Made by a program: the position numbers and the translations under genes. Below are positions 5,071-12,247 of a stretch of 12,247 bases of DNA, piece by piece. Numbering within the stretch: position 1 is the first letter of the stretch; every line of letters begins with the position of its first letter. The DNA lies in the NCBI GenBank assembly GCA_011048475.1, contig DSDZ01000291.1, positions 1 to 12,247 of the forward strand, in the 5' to 3' direction. Under the pieces are notes generated by a model, which saw only the letters and a list, made by a program, of their open reading frames with translations, did not search any database and was not told the DNA's origin. The stretch is from Bacteroides sp. (GTDB lineage: Bacteria > Bacteroidota > Bacteroidia > Bacteroidales > GCA-2748055).

Positions 5071-6285
5071 ATGGATCTCACAGGAAAACACATTGTTCTG
5101 GGAGTTACAGGAAGCATTGCCGCCTATAAAGCGGTGCACCTGCTCAGACTCCTGCTCCGGGAAGGTGCCGGTGTGCAGGTGGTCATGACCCCGGCGGCTT
5201 CAGAGTTCGTGAATCCCGTGACTTTCGCAGCCATCTCAGGTAAACCGGCGCTGTCGGAGTTTTTCCGTGCCGGGGATGGGGAATGGAACAGCCACGTGGA
5301 GCTGGGCATTTCTGCGGATTTGATGCTTGTTGCCCCGGTCACCGCCACCACCATGGGAAAAATGGCATACGGCATCGCCGACAACCTGCTCGTGGCCACC
5401 TACCTGTCCGCCCGTTGCCCGGTGATGATCGCACCGGCAATGGACTCGGACATGTACCTGCACCCCTCCACCCAGGAAAATATGAAGATCCTGACCCGGT
5501 ACGGGGTGCATCTCATTGAACCCGCCGAGGGGCCGCTTGCGAGCGGACTTGAAGGTCCCGGACGGATGCGCGAACCGGAGGAGATCGTGCAGATCATCAG
5601 GGATTTCCGGCCGGATTCCTCAAAAAAAAAACTCCTGAACAAAAAGGTACTGGTCACCGCCGGTCCCACGCAAGAAAGCATTGATCCGGTCCGTTATATT
5701 GGAAACCACTCGACCGGGAAAATGGGGTATGCCCTTGCTGAGGCATTTGCCGCTTCAGGGGCGGAGGTGATCCTTGTATCCGGACCGGTTTCACTGGAGA
5801 CCCGGGCTCCGGGGATCCGCCTGGTCCGCGTGGCCTCAGCTGCTGAAATGTTCGAGGCATGCCGCCGGGTGATCGGGGAGGTGGATGTGGCCGTGTTCAA
5901 CGCAGCCGTGTCGGATTATACTCCCGCTGAGATTTCAGCCTCCAAGGTAAAGCGGGGAGGGGATGAATGGACGATCCGGCTCAGACCCACCGTGGACATC
6001 GCCGCCACCCTGGGAAAGGAAAAGAAGGAGAAGCAGATCTTTGTGGGATTTGCACTGGAAACGGACGATGAACTGCGGAATGCAGGTGAAAAACTTTACC
6101 GGAAAAACCTGGATCTCATCGTGCTCAACACGCTCAGGGACGAGGGTGCAGGATTTGGGACGGATACCAACAGGGTAACGGTGATCGACCGGTCGGGGAA
6201 CATGACCGAGTCGGGGCTCCGAATGAAACGGCAGGTGGCCGATGATCTTGTGGAACAGGTGATAAAGATGATTGACAATGCGTAA
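5071..6285 (+). CDS. coaBC: Bifunctional phosphopantothenoylcysteine decarboxylase / phosphopantothenate-cysteine ligase
   Basis: 404-residue fused enzyme for two steps of coenzyme A synthesis: CoaB joins 4'-phosphopantothenate to cysteine using CTP, and CoaC, a flavoprotein, decarboxylates the product to 4'-phosphopantetheine. CoaC covers 1-180: the FMN-binding GVTGSIAAYK (11-20), catalytic His75 in SHVELG, the APAMDSDMY segment (121-129) and the substrate clamp ASGLEGPGRM (157-166). CoaB covers 190-402: AGPTQESIDPVRYIGN (197-212), NHSTGKMG (212-219) and AAVSDYTP (278-285) with the K292/K294 region. The residues aligned with E. coli Asn125 and Cys158 are Asp125 and Ser158, with numbering unchanged. 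From memory, other Bacteroidota CoaBC also carry PAMD and lack the clamp cysteine, so this is probably a clade variant rather than decay. The last 8 bp overlap the next gene. Confidence 0.96.
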   Translation: MDLTGKHIVLGVTGSIAAYKAVHLLRLLLREGAGVQVVMTPAASEFVNPVTFAAISGKPALSEFFRAGDGEWNSHVELGISADLMLVAPVTATTMGKMAYGIADNLLVATYLSARCPVMIAPAMDSDMYLHPSTQENMKILTRYGVHLIEPAEGPLASGLEGPGRMREPEEIVQIIRDFRPDSSKKKLLNKKVLVTAGPTQESIDPVRYIGNHSTGKMGYALAEAFAASGAEVILVSGPVSLETRAPGIRLVRVASAAEMFEACRRVIGEVDVAVFNAAVSDYTPAEISASKVKRGGDEWTIRLRPTVDIAATLGKEKKEKQIFVGFALETDDELRNAGEKLYRKNLDLIVLNTLRDEGAGFGTDTNRVTVIDRSGNMTESGLRMKRQVADDLVEQVIKMIDNA

Positions 6286-7207
6286 GACGGGAATTGTTTT
6301 ATTGATCATGCTTTTTTCCTTCCGGCTGGCGGGACAGGAACTGAGATGCAATGTGCAGATCGTGAGCCAGCAGATCCAGGGGACCAACAAACAGGTGTTC
6401 CAGACCCTGCAGAACGCCATCTATGAGTTCATGAACAACCGGGTGTGGACCAACCACGTATACACCATGGAAGAGCGGATCGAGTGCAACCTGATGTTCA
6501 ATATCACCGAACAGCTGTCCGCCGATGAATTCAAGGGAACCCTGCAGATACAGGCGCGCAGACCGGTTTTCAATACCAATTACAACACCACCACCTTCAA
6601 TTTCGTGGACAATGACATCCACTTCAGGTATGTGGAATTCTCCCCGCTGGAGTTTGATCTTAACTCACACACTTCCAGTCTTACCTCGTTGCTGGCTTTC
6701 TATGCCTATTTTATCCTGGGACTCGACTACGATACCTTTTCTCTTTTCGGGGGTACTCCTTATTTTACAAATGCCGAAAGGATCGTAATGAACGCCCAGA
6801 GCGCGAATGCCCCGGAGGCGGGATGGAAACCCATGGACGACCTGGCCCACAAAAGCCGGTACTGGCTCGTGAAGGATATGCTGGATGCCGAGTATGAACC
6901 GGTGAGGGAATTCAATTACAGGTACCACCGCCTGGGACTGGATGTGATGGACGAAAAAGTGGCCGAAGGACGGGCCGAGATCACCAATGCCCTTGAATTG
7001 CTGCAGCAGGTTCACAGGAAGCGCCCCGATCCTTACATGTACCTGCTCAAGGTGGTATTTGACGCCAAAGCCGATGAACTGGTGAATGTCTACACCGAGT
7101 CCTACCCCGAGGAACGCAGCCGTGCCCATACGATCCTGACGGAGGTGGACAGGACCAACAAGAACAAGTACGACGCCATCCTGGAGCAAACCAGCCAGGT
7201 CCGCTGA
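6278..7207 (+). CDS. DUF4835 family exported protein
   Basis: 309-residue exported protein of unknown function, found in Bacteroidota as a fixed neighbour of coaBC and recN. The ATG at 6278 is chosen over the TTG at 6272; it overlaps the coaBC stop by 8 bp (ATGCGTAA), which suggests translational coupling. Residues 1-20 are a signal peptide ending near LAGQ. The mature part starts ELRCNVQI and includes GTNKQVFQTLQNAIYEFMNNRVWTN in two steps (35-59), ERIECN with a second cysteine at 70 (C24 and C70 are the only two cysteines), a beta-rich middle with QARRPVFNT (92-100) and NDIHFRYVEF (112-121), the LLAFYAYFILGLDYDTF helix (138-154), and YRYHRLGLDVMD (214-225). No lipobox, catalytic motif or extra membrane span is apparent. 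A periplasmic or outer-membrane-associated role is inference only. Confidence 0.88.
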   Translation: MRKTGIVLLIMLFSFRLAGQELRCNVQIVSQQIQGTNKQVFQTLQNAIYEFMNNRVWTNHVYTMEERIECNLMFNITEQLSADEFKGTLQIQARRPVFNTNYNTTTFNFVDNDIHFRYVEFSPLEFDLNSHTSSLTSLLAFYAYFILGLDYDTFSLFGGTPYFTNAERIVMNAQSANAPEAGWKPMDDLAHKSRYWLVKDMLDAEYEPVREFNYRYHRLGLDVMDEKVAEGRAEITNALELLQQVHRKRPDPYMYLLKVVFDAKADELVNVYTESYPEERSRAHTILTEVDRTNKNKYDAILEQTSQVR

Positions 7208-8859
7208 TGATCCGGTCCATCTATATAAAAAACTACCTGCTGATCGATGAACTGGAGATCCGCTTCCGGGATGGGTTTACCACCATTACGGGGGAGACCG
7301 GGGCGGGGAAATCCATCCTGATGGGCGCGCTTTCGCTGATTCTGGGTCAGCGTGCGGACACATCCCTGTTGAAACTGAAGGATGCGAAATGCATTGTGGA
7401 GGGCGAGTTTGCCCTGGAGGAACCGGACCGTCCGCTTTTCGAGGAGCATGAACTGGATTTTGAACCGGTGACGACCATCAGGAGGGAAATCTCGCCCGCC
7501 GGAAAATCCAGGGCATTCGTCAACGATTCACCGGTCAACCTGCCGTTGCTGAAGGAGCTGGGCCAGAGACTGGTGGATATTCACTCCCAGCACCAGAACC
7601 TGCAGCTGCATGACCATCTTTACCAAATGGAAGTGATCGACTACCTGGCTGGGACAAAGACAGATCTGGCCGGTTACCGGTCCGTTTACACCGCTTACCT
7701 GGATGTAAGCAGGGACCTGGACCAGGTGAGGAATGAGATCGCGCGGATGAAAGAGGACCTGGACTATATGCAGTTCCAGTACAATGAGCTGGCATCGGCG
7801 CACCTGAAGTCCGGGGAGATGGAGATCCTGGAAACCGACCTGCAGCATGCCGAACATGCCGAGGAGATCCGGACATCCCTCAATCTGACCGCGCAGTTGT
7901 TCAATGCGGAAGGATCCGGTGTGCTTGACCAGCTGAGGGAAGCGTTGCTTCAGCTGGGCAGGATCTCCGGGTACTTCAATCCGGCCGGAGTGCTCGCCAC
8001 CCGCGTGGAATCGGCATACATTGAACTGAAGGACCTGTTCTCGGAACTGGAAAGCCATGCAGAAAAGGCCCGGATGGAACCGGGCAAACTGGAACAGCTC
8101 CGGGAACGCATCGATTTGCTTTACGGACTGATGCAGAAGCACCGGGTGAAGCACCTGGAAGAATTGATTTCGCTCAGGGACCGTCTGGAGGAAAAGATCA
8201 ACGATCTGACCTTCTCCGATGAGAAGATCGGAAAGCTGGAAAAAGAGCGGGCCGTTCTGCTGGCAGAGATGGAAAGCCGTTCACAGGCGCTGCACGGGAA
8301 GAGGATGAAAGCTGGTGGGGAGATGCAGGAGCAGGTGCAGGAACAGCTCAGGCAGCTGGGGATCCCCAACGCCAGGTTCAGTGTGGATGTGATACAGAAG
8401 GAAGCGTATGACATGTACGGGCGGGATGAGGTCAGGTTCCTATTCTCAGCCAACAAGCAGATGGCGCTGGAGGAGATCTCCAGGGTGGCATCGGGCGGTG
8501 AGGTTTCCAGGCTCATGCTCTGCATCAAGTCCCTCGTATCGGACCGCAAGGGGATGCCCACGCTCATCTTTGACGAGATTGATGCGGGGGTGAGCGGTGA
8601 GATTGCCGACAAGGTCGGGGGGATCATGGACCATCTCGCCTCGGGCAGACAGGTGATCGCCATTACCCACCTGCCGCAGGTCGCCTCCCGCGGAGCGGAA
8701 CACTTCGTCGTTTTCAAGGAAGATACCAGCGAGGCCACCTATACAAGGATCAGGAAGCTTGATCAGGCGGAGCGCATCACAGAAATTGCCAAGATGCTGT
8801 CGGGCGAGAAAGTGACCGAGGCGGCACTTTCCAACGCCCGTGTCCTGCTGGGGGTATGA
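7207..8859 (+). CDS. recN: DNA repair protein RecN
   Basis: 550-residue SMC-like ATPase that acts in double-strand-break repair, holding DNA and promoting strand pairing with RecA. The Walker A motif GETGAGKS is at 29-36 and the RecN-typical VDIHSQHQNL at 123-132. A long coiled-coil region spans about 150-400. The C-terminal ATPase half has the ABC signature ASGGE (428-432), Walker B TLIFDE (452-457) followed by IDAGVSGEIA, and the H-loop ITHLPQVA with His488. Length and order match the family. The start ATG shares one base with the upstream stop (TGATG), so it is the last translationally coupled gene of the bamD operon. A 70-bp gap with a promoter-like element follows. Confidence 0.97.
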   Translation: MIRSIYIKNYLLIDELEIRFRDGFTTITGETGAGKSILMGALSLILGQRADTSLLKLKDAKCIVEGEFALEEPDRPLFEEHELDFEPVTTIRREISPAGKSRAFVNDSPVNLPLLKELGQRLVDIHSQHQNLQLHDHLYQMEVIDYLAGTKTDLAGYRSVYTAYLDVSRDLDQVRNEIARMKEDLDYMQFQYNELASAHLKSGEMEILETDLQHAEHAEEIRTSLNLTAQLFNAEGSGVLDQLREALLQLGRISGYFNPAGVLATRVESAYIELKDLFSELESHAEKARMEPGKLEQLRERIDLLYGLMQKHRVKHLEELISLRDRLEEKINDLTFSDEKIGKLEKERAVLLAEMESRSQALHGKRMKAGGEMQEQVQEQLRQLGIPNARFSVDVIQKEAYDMYGRDEVRFLFSANKQMALEEISRVASGGEVSRLMLCIKSLVSDRKGMPTLIFDEIDAGVSGEIADKVGGIMDHLASGRQVIAITHLPQVASRGAEHFVVFKEDTSEATYTRIRKLDQAERITEIAKMLSGEKVTEAALSNARVLLGV

Positions 8860-8862
8860 ACC

Positions 8863-8891
8863 TTTCATCGCACAATCCGCGCCTATATTTG
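8863..8891 (+). promoter_or_regulatory. Candidate Bacteroidota promoter for fabI
   Basis: TATATTTG at 8884-8891 exactly matches TAnnTTTG. A TTTC at 8863-8866 is an imperfect -33 element 17 bp upstream. A start near 8896 would give a leader of about 34 bases before the fabI ATG, so fabI may be expressed separately from recN. Confidence 0.55.
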
Positions 8892-8929
8892 TTATCAGGG
8901 CAGAATCCAACCAACCAAATCCGAAACAT

Positions 8930-9760
8930 ATGGCATATCATCTACTTGAAGGCAAGAAAGGCATCATTTTCGGTGCGCTGAATTCCCGCTCCATTGCCTG
9001 GAAGGTGGCCGAGCGGGCCCATGAAGAAGGGGCCGCCATCGTGCTCACAAACGCTCCCATTGCCCTTCGGATGGGCACCATCAACGAGCTTGCGGAAAAG
9101 ATCGGGGCGGAGGTGATCGCTGCCGATGCCACCAGTCTTGAAGATATTGAGAACCTGATCAACAGGTCCATGGAGGTCCTGGGGGGGAAGATCGATTTCC
9201 TGCTCCATTCCATCGGGATGTCCCCCAATGTGAGAAAGGGGCTCGATTATGATGTGCTCAACTACGACTATTATCATAAAACCCTGGATGTGTCGGCATT
9301 TTCCCTGCACAAGATCCTGAGCACCGCCAGGAGGCTGGATGCGATCAGTGAGTGGGGTTCCGTGGTGGCGCTCTCCTATGTGGCCGCTCAGCGCACATTT
9401 GCCAGGTACAACGACATGGCCGATGCGAAAGCGATCCTGGAATCCATTGCCAGGAGCTTCGGGTATATTTACGGCCGGGAGAAACGGATCCGGATCAACA
9501 CCATTTCCCAGTCGCCCACACCGACCACCGCCGGCAGCGGGGTCAGCGGATTTGACAAACTGGAGGATTTCGCCGACCGGATGTCTCCCCTGGGGAATGC
9601 CACCGCGGAGGACTGTGCGGATTACTGCATTACCCTGTTCTCTGACCTTACCAGGAAAGTGACCATGCAGAACCTGTATCATGACGGCGGATTTTCCAGC
9701 ATGGGCATGAGCCAGAGGGCCATCGACCAGTACGAGAAGAGCTTTGAAGATTGTCCCTGA
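8930..9760 (+). CDS. fabI: Enoyl-[acyl-carrier-protein] reductase (NADH), FabI type
   Basis: 276-residue short-chain dehydrogenase that carries out the last reduction of each fatty-acid elongation cycle. The start at 8930 gives MAYHLLEGKKGIIFGALN, the usual FabI N-terminus; the reading frame is open upstream into recN, but those codons are not family-like. Visible motifs are the cofactor loop GALNSRSIAW (15-24), the HSIGMSPN strand (93-100), SYVAAQ with Tyr150, and the catalytic pair Tyr160 and Lys167 in YNDMADAK, with the Tyr-x6-Lys spacing specific to FabI. The substrate-binding loop is SQSPTPTTAGSGVSGFDKL (193-211), and HDGGFSSMGM (251-260) is near the C-terminus. Length matches the family. 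FabI is the target of triclosan-class inhibitors in other bacteria. It may also supply acyl chains to the oxoamine synthase pathway, but that is general metabolism rather than evidence of linkage. Confidence 0.96.
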   Translation: MAYHLLEGKKGIIFGALNSRSIAWKVAERAHEEGAAIVLTNAPIALRMGTINELAEKIGAEVIAADATSLEDIENLINRSMEVLGGKIDFLLHSIGMSPNVRKGLDYDVLNYDYYHKTLDVSAFSLHKILSTARRLDAISEWGSVVALSYVAAQRTFARYNDMADAKAILESIARSFGYIYGREKRIRINTISQSPTPTTAGSGVSGFDKLEDFADRMSPLGNATAEDCADYCITLFSDLTRKVTMQNLYHDGGFSSMGMSQRAIDQYEKSFEDCP

Positions 9761-9781
9761 AAGTCATTCGGGAGAATTTAT

Positions 9782-9808
9782 TATCTTCGGCAGTTCATTC
9801 TAAACTGC
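9782..9808 (+). promoter_or_regulatory. Promoter-like TATCTTCG and adjoining hairpin before the DUF819 gene
   Basis: TATCTTCG (9782-9789) is one base from TAnnTTTG. Directly after it GCAGTT (9790-9795) pairs with AACTGC (9803-9808) around a 7-base loop, four bases before the ATG. If the element is a promoter, the hairpin would span the transcription start and could be an operator or a leader stem. No good -33 element was found. Confidence 0.35.
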
Positions 9809-9812
9809 GATC

Positions 9813-10970
9813 ATGGGTGCAATCGTCATTCTCATCTATTTCCTGTTCCCCGCACTGATTCTTTACCTGGCAACACGGCTCTCCATCATCAACAAGATCG
9901 GGATCGTGGTCATCTGCTACATTTTCGGCCTGATCCTGGGCAATGTGAACATCATTCCCGAATCCATTTCGGATTTTCAGGGTACCCTGATGGGAGCCAC
10001 CATTCTGCTGGGGATCCCGCTGGTGCTGTTTTCGGAGAATGTGGTGAAGTGGGCAAGAATGGCCCGGACCACCTTTGTCTCCCTACTGCTGGGGGTGGTT
10101 TCCGTGGTGGTCCTGGTTTTCGCCGGTTTTTTCATTTTCAGGGAGCGGATCCCGGAAATCTGGAAGATCTCCGGGATGATGATCGGGGTGTATACGGGCG
10201 GAACACCCAACCTGGCTGCCATTGCCAGGGGACTGAACGTGGATGAGGACCTCTACATCCTCACCCATACGGTGGAACTAGCCGTGGGTGCACTGGTTCT
10301 GCTGTTCCTGATCACCGGTGCAAAACCGTTCTTCTCGCTGTTCATGAAACCCTACCGCAGGGATGACCGGTTCAATGAGAAGGAGGCTGCCCTCTCGGTG
10401 AGTGACTTTGAATCCTATACCGGTTTTTTCAGCCGCTCCAACCTTCCCGGACTGGCAAAGGCACTGGGGATCACCCTGGTCATTTTCGGCCTGAGTTACG
10501 GTCTGTCCCTGCTGTTTGAGGGGGATGCGAGGGACACGGCGGCCATCCTGTCCGTGACCACCCTGGGGATCCTGGCCTCGCTGGTCCCCGGGATCAACCG
10601 GATCAAAAAATCTTTTCAGCTGGGCATGTATTTCATCTACATGTTCTGTGTGATCGTGGCTTCCAAGGCGGATCTGAGGGCGCTCTTTGCCCCAGAGTCC
10701 TTCGAGCTGATGTTGAACATCTTCTTTTATATCCTGCTCGTGATCACCGGATCCCTGCTGCTCCACTCCCTGCTGTCATGGATCTTCGGGATCACTGTGG
10801 ATGATTACATCATGACCTCCACGGCCCTTTCCAACTCGCCTCCCTTCGTTCCGGTGGTGGCCGCCGCCCTCCGCAACAAGGAGGTGGTGATCCCGGGGAT
10901 GATCATCGGGGTGATCGGGTACGCCATCGGGAATTACCTGGGAGTGGCCGTCGCATACCTGCTCCGATGA
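9813..10970 (+). CDS. DUF819 family multi-pass membrane protein (putative transporter)
   Basis: 385-residue inner-membrane protein with about ten hydrophobic segments (roughly 3-21, 29-46, 58-76, 88-108, 118-140, 148-168, 218-236, 242-260, 268-287, 300-324, 358-384) and a polar cytoplasm-like loop at 178-210. The glycine-rich GVYTGGTPNLAAIARGL (125-141) and GYAIGNYLGVA (369-379) are typical of DUF819 (YjcL-like) proteins. ISGMMIGVYTGG (119-130) and IPGMIIGVIGYA (360-371) look like two copies of one motif, one per half, as in transporters built from inverted repeats. No substrate is known for the family. It starts 52 bp after fabI and ends 19 bp before hutI on the same strand, so an amino-acid or imidazole-compound substrate is possible but only by association. 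Confidence 0.85.
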   Translation: MGAIVILIYFLFPALILYLATRLSIINKIGIVVICYIFGLILGNVNIIPESISDFQGTLMGATILLGIPLVLFSENVVKWARMARTTFVSLLLGVVSVVVLVFAGFFIFRERIPEIWKISGMMIGVYTGGTPNLAAIARGLNVDEDLYILTHTVELAVGALVLLFLITGAKPFFSLFMKPYRRDDRFNEKEAALSVSDFESYTGFFSRSNLPGLAKALGITLVIFGLSYGLSLLFEGDARDTAAILSVTTLGILASLVPGINRIKKSFQLGMYFIYMFCVIVASKADLRALFAPESFELMLNIFFYILLVITGSLLLHSLLSWIFGITVDDYIMTSTALSNSPPFVPVVAAALRNKEVVIPGMIIGVIGYAIGNYLGVAVAYLLR

Positions 10971-10977
10971 TTTTTCC

Positions 10978-10985
10978 TATCTTCG
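10978..10985 (+). promoter_or_regulatory. Promoter-like TATCTTCG before hutI
   Basis: The same octamer found before the DUF819 gene occurs here, four bases before the hutI ATG. It is one base from the -7 consensus and has no recognisable -33 partner, so it may be chance or a weak internal promoter with essentially no leader. Confidence 0.3.
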
Positions 10986-10989
10986 TGTC

Positions 10990-12231
10990 ATGAGACTGGT
11001 CCTTATCCATATCGACCGGCTGCTGATGGTGGAGAAGTCACCAAGGGAAATGGTTGCCGGGACAGAGATGGAACAGGTGGACTCCCTGAAGGCTGCCTGG
11101 CTGGTGATTGAGGACGGACTGATCACAGGTTTTGGGGAAGGAGAACCCACCCTGCAGAAGGACGATGAGGTACTGGATTGCGGCGGGGGAATGGTCATGC
11201 CCGCGTTCTGTGATTCCCACACCCACCTGGTTTACGCGGGCAGCAGGGAAAAGGAGTACGAAGACAAGATCAGGGGAATGAGTTACGAGGAGATCGCCAG
11301 AAGGGGAGGAGGGATCCTGAACTCGGCGGCTCTCTTGTCGGCCACCTCCGAGCAGGAGCTCTTCGAACAATCCCTGCCCAGGGCCATTGAGATCATCGCA
11401 TCCGGAACGGGTGCCGTGGAGATCAAAAGCGGGTACGGGCTCAATACCAGGGATGAGGTGAAAATGCTTCGGGTGATCAGGAGGCTGGGTGAGGAGACTG
11501 CCCTGACCGTGAAATCCACCTTCCTGGGGGCGCATGCATTCCCCGGTGCTTACAAATCCAATCCGGACCGTTATGTAAAACTGGTCGTGGAGGAGATGAT
11601 CCCGGCAGTGGCATCCGAACAGCTCGCCGATTACATTGATGTCTTCTGTGACCGCGGTTTCTTCACCGTGGAACAGACCCGGACCATCCTGGAGGCCGGT
11701 GCCGGATACGGGCTGGTCCCGAAGATCCATGCTAACGAGCTGGATTTTTCAGGAGGCGTCCAGGTGGGAGTGGCCTGTGGGGCCCGTTCTGTGGACCACC
11801 TGGAATTTGTGGGTGAGGAAGAGATCAGGGTGCTGAAGAAAAGCCGCACAATGCCCACCCTTCTGCCCGGGGCATCCCTTTTCCTGGGAATGAGCTATGC
11901 CCCTGCCCGGAAACTGATCGATGCCGGTCTGCCCGTTGCACTTGCATCTGACTACAATCCCGGTTCCTCTCCCTCGGGAAACATGGAGCTGGTCATGTCA
12001 CTCGGGATCATGCAGCTCCGGATGCTTCCCCACGAGGTGCTCAATGCGGTGACCCTTAACGGGGCATATGCCATGGGAGTTGAGAAGACACACGGTTCGG
12101 TGGCCGTGGGCAAAACGGCCAGCCTGATCATCACAAAGCCGATGCCCAGCTTTGGATTCATGCCTTATGCGTACGGGACCAGCCAGATCGGGAAAATAAT
12201 TTTAAACGGAAAAATCATGCCAGCTTTATGA
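10990..12231 (+). CDS. hutI: Imidazolonepropionase
   Basis: 413-residue amidohydrolase of histidine degradation that hydrolyses 4-imidazolone-5-propionate to N-formimino-L-glutamate in the cytoplasm. Metal ligands of the family are present: His77 and His79 in CDSHTHLVYAGSRE, His247 in KIHANELD, and Asp321 in ASDYNPGSSPSG. Further active-site positions are Glu250, His270 in VDHLEF, the GGGI loop (107-110), KSGYGLNTRDE (146-156) and His182 in FLGAHAFP. Length and order match the family (about 410-420). The N-terminal VIEDGLITGFG and C-terminal KTASLIIT...ILNGK segments are the usual small beta-sandwich. Its stop overlaps the next start by four bases (ATGA), so the two are probably translated together. 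hutH and hutU are not in the window and may lie downstream. Confidence 0.97.
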   Translation: MRLVLIHIDRLLMVEKSPREMVAGTEMEQVDSLKAAWLVIEDGLITGFGEGEPTLQKDDEVLDCGGGMVMPAFCDSHTHLVYAGSREKEYEDKIRGMSYEEIARRGGGILNSAALLSATSEQELFEQSLPRAIEIIASGTGAVEIKSGYGLNTRDEVKMLRVIRRLGEETALTVKSTFLGAHAFPGAYKSNPDRYVKLVVEEMIPAVASEQLADYIDVFCDRGFFTVEQTRTILEAGAGYGLVPKIHANELDFSGGVQVGVACGARSVDHLEFVGEEEIRVLKKSRTMPTLLPGASLFLGMSYAPARKLIDAGLPVALASDYNPGSSPSGNMELVMSLGIMQLRMLPHEVLNAVTLNGAYAMGVEKTHGSVAVGKTASLIITKPMPSFGFMPYAYGTSQIGKIILNGKIMPAL

Positions 12232-12247
12232 GCAGGATCATAGAATG
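12228..12247 (+). CDS. ftcD: Start of a probable glutamate formimidoyltransferase (cut by the window edge)
   Basis: Only six full codons are visible: ATG at 12228 followed by SRIIE, then an incomplete TG codon. The typical N-terminus of formimidoyltransferase (FTCD) proteins is a short M-x-x-IIECVPNFSEG, so MSRIIE plus a codon starting TG (Cys would fit) is a good match. The enzyme would transfer the formimino group from formiminoglutamate, the HutI product, to tetrahydrofolate, which makes the pair functionally coherent. The start overlaps the hutI stop by four bases. The evidence is short, so the call depends heavily on context. Confidence 0.7.

Noticed and set aside
6665..7189. 174-codon minus-strand frame inside the DUF4835 gene
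   Set aside because: Antisense shadow; the plus-strand gene has a signal peptide, coupling to both neighbours and family motifs.
8840..8929. Upstream extension of the fabI frame overlapping the recN 3' end
   Set aside because: The extra 30 residues are not FabI-like, the usual FabI N-terminus begins at the ATG at 8930, and the promoter-like element lies within this extension.
8942..9682. 246-codon minus-strand frame inside fabI
   Set aside because: Fully opposite a complete FabI and without its own start signals or motifs.
11038..11730. 230-codon minus-strand frame inside hutI
   Set aside because: Shadow of a complete HutI with all metal ligands; its translation is low-complexity with no recognisable motif.
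1..12247. tRNA or rRNA genes, CRISPR arrays, insertion sequences, phage or defence genes
   Set aside because: Almost all of the window is occupied by complete housekeeping or metabolic genes, intergenic gaps are at most 190 bp, and no repeat array, transposase or RNA-gene structure was seen.

Overview
The window looks like a chromosomal segment of a member of the Bacteroidota with fairly G+C-rich coding DNA, probably from the Bacteroidales/Marinilabiliales side of the phylum (this finer placement is inference). The evidence is the run bamD-rpoZ-coaBC-DUF4835-recN, the DUF4835 family itself, a Bacteroidota-type coaBC active site, an alpha-oxoamine synthase of the kind used for sphingolipids or sulfonolipids, and exact matches to the Bacteroidota -7 promoter element TAnnTTTG in front of three genes. 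There are no RNA genes, insertion sequences, CRISPR arrays or phage genes.

Layout: (1) Positions 1-2438, plus strand: the 3' part of thioredoxin reductase, a secreted GH16 glycoside hydrolase with a C-terminal beta-rich tail, and a small secreted protein with a peptidase S74-like C-terminus. (2) Positions 2448-3704, minus strand: a PLP-dependent alpha-oxoamine synthase that converges on the S74-like gene and diverges from bamD across a 190-bp AT-rich promoter region. (3) Positions 3895-8859, plus strand: a tight housekeeping operon of bamD, rpoZ, coaBC, DUF4835 and recN, with gaps of 3 and 18 bp followed by overlaps of 8 and 1 bp. (4) Position 8930 to the end, plus strand: fabI with its own promoter-like element, a DUF819 membrane protein, hutI, and the first codons of what appears to be a glutamate formimidoyltransferase (ftcD) overlapping the hutI stop.

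How the genes work together: the central operon joins outer-membrane assembly (BamD), an RNA polymerase accessory subunit (omega), coenzyme A synthesis (CoaBC) and DNA repair (RecN). FabI and the oxoamine synthase belong to lipid synthesis. hutI plus ftcD is the lower part of histidine degradation, with the DUF819 protein a possible but unproven transport partner.

The window is mainly ordinary housekeeping DNA and I do not see a new multi-gene system. The points most worth a second look are: replacement of two catalytic positions in the CoaC domain of CoaBC; a secreted S74-like protein whose presumed Ser/Lys dyad is absent; a six-cysteine insertion in the GH16 enzyme; the unresolved substrate of the oxoamine synthase; a terminator-like hairpin inside the 3' end of the convergent gene; and promoter elements lying almost on start codons.
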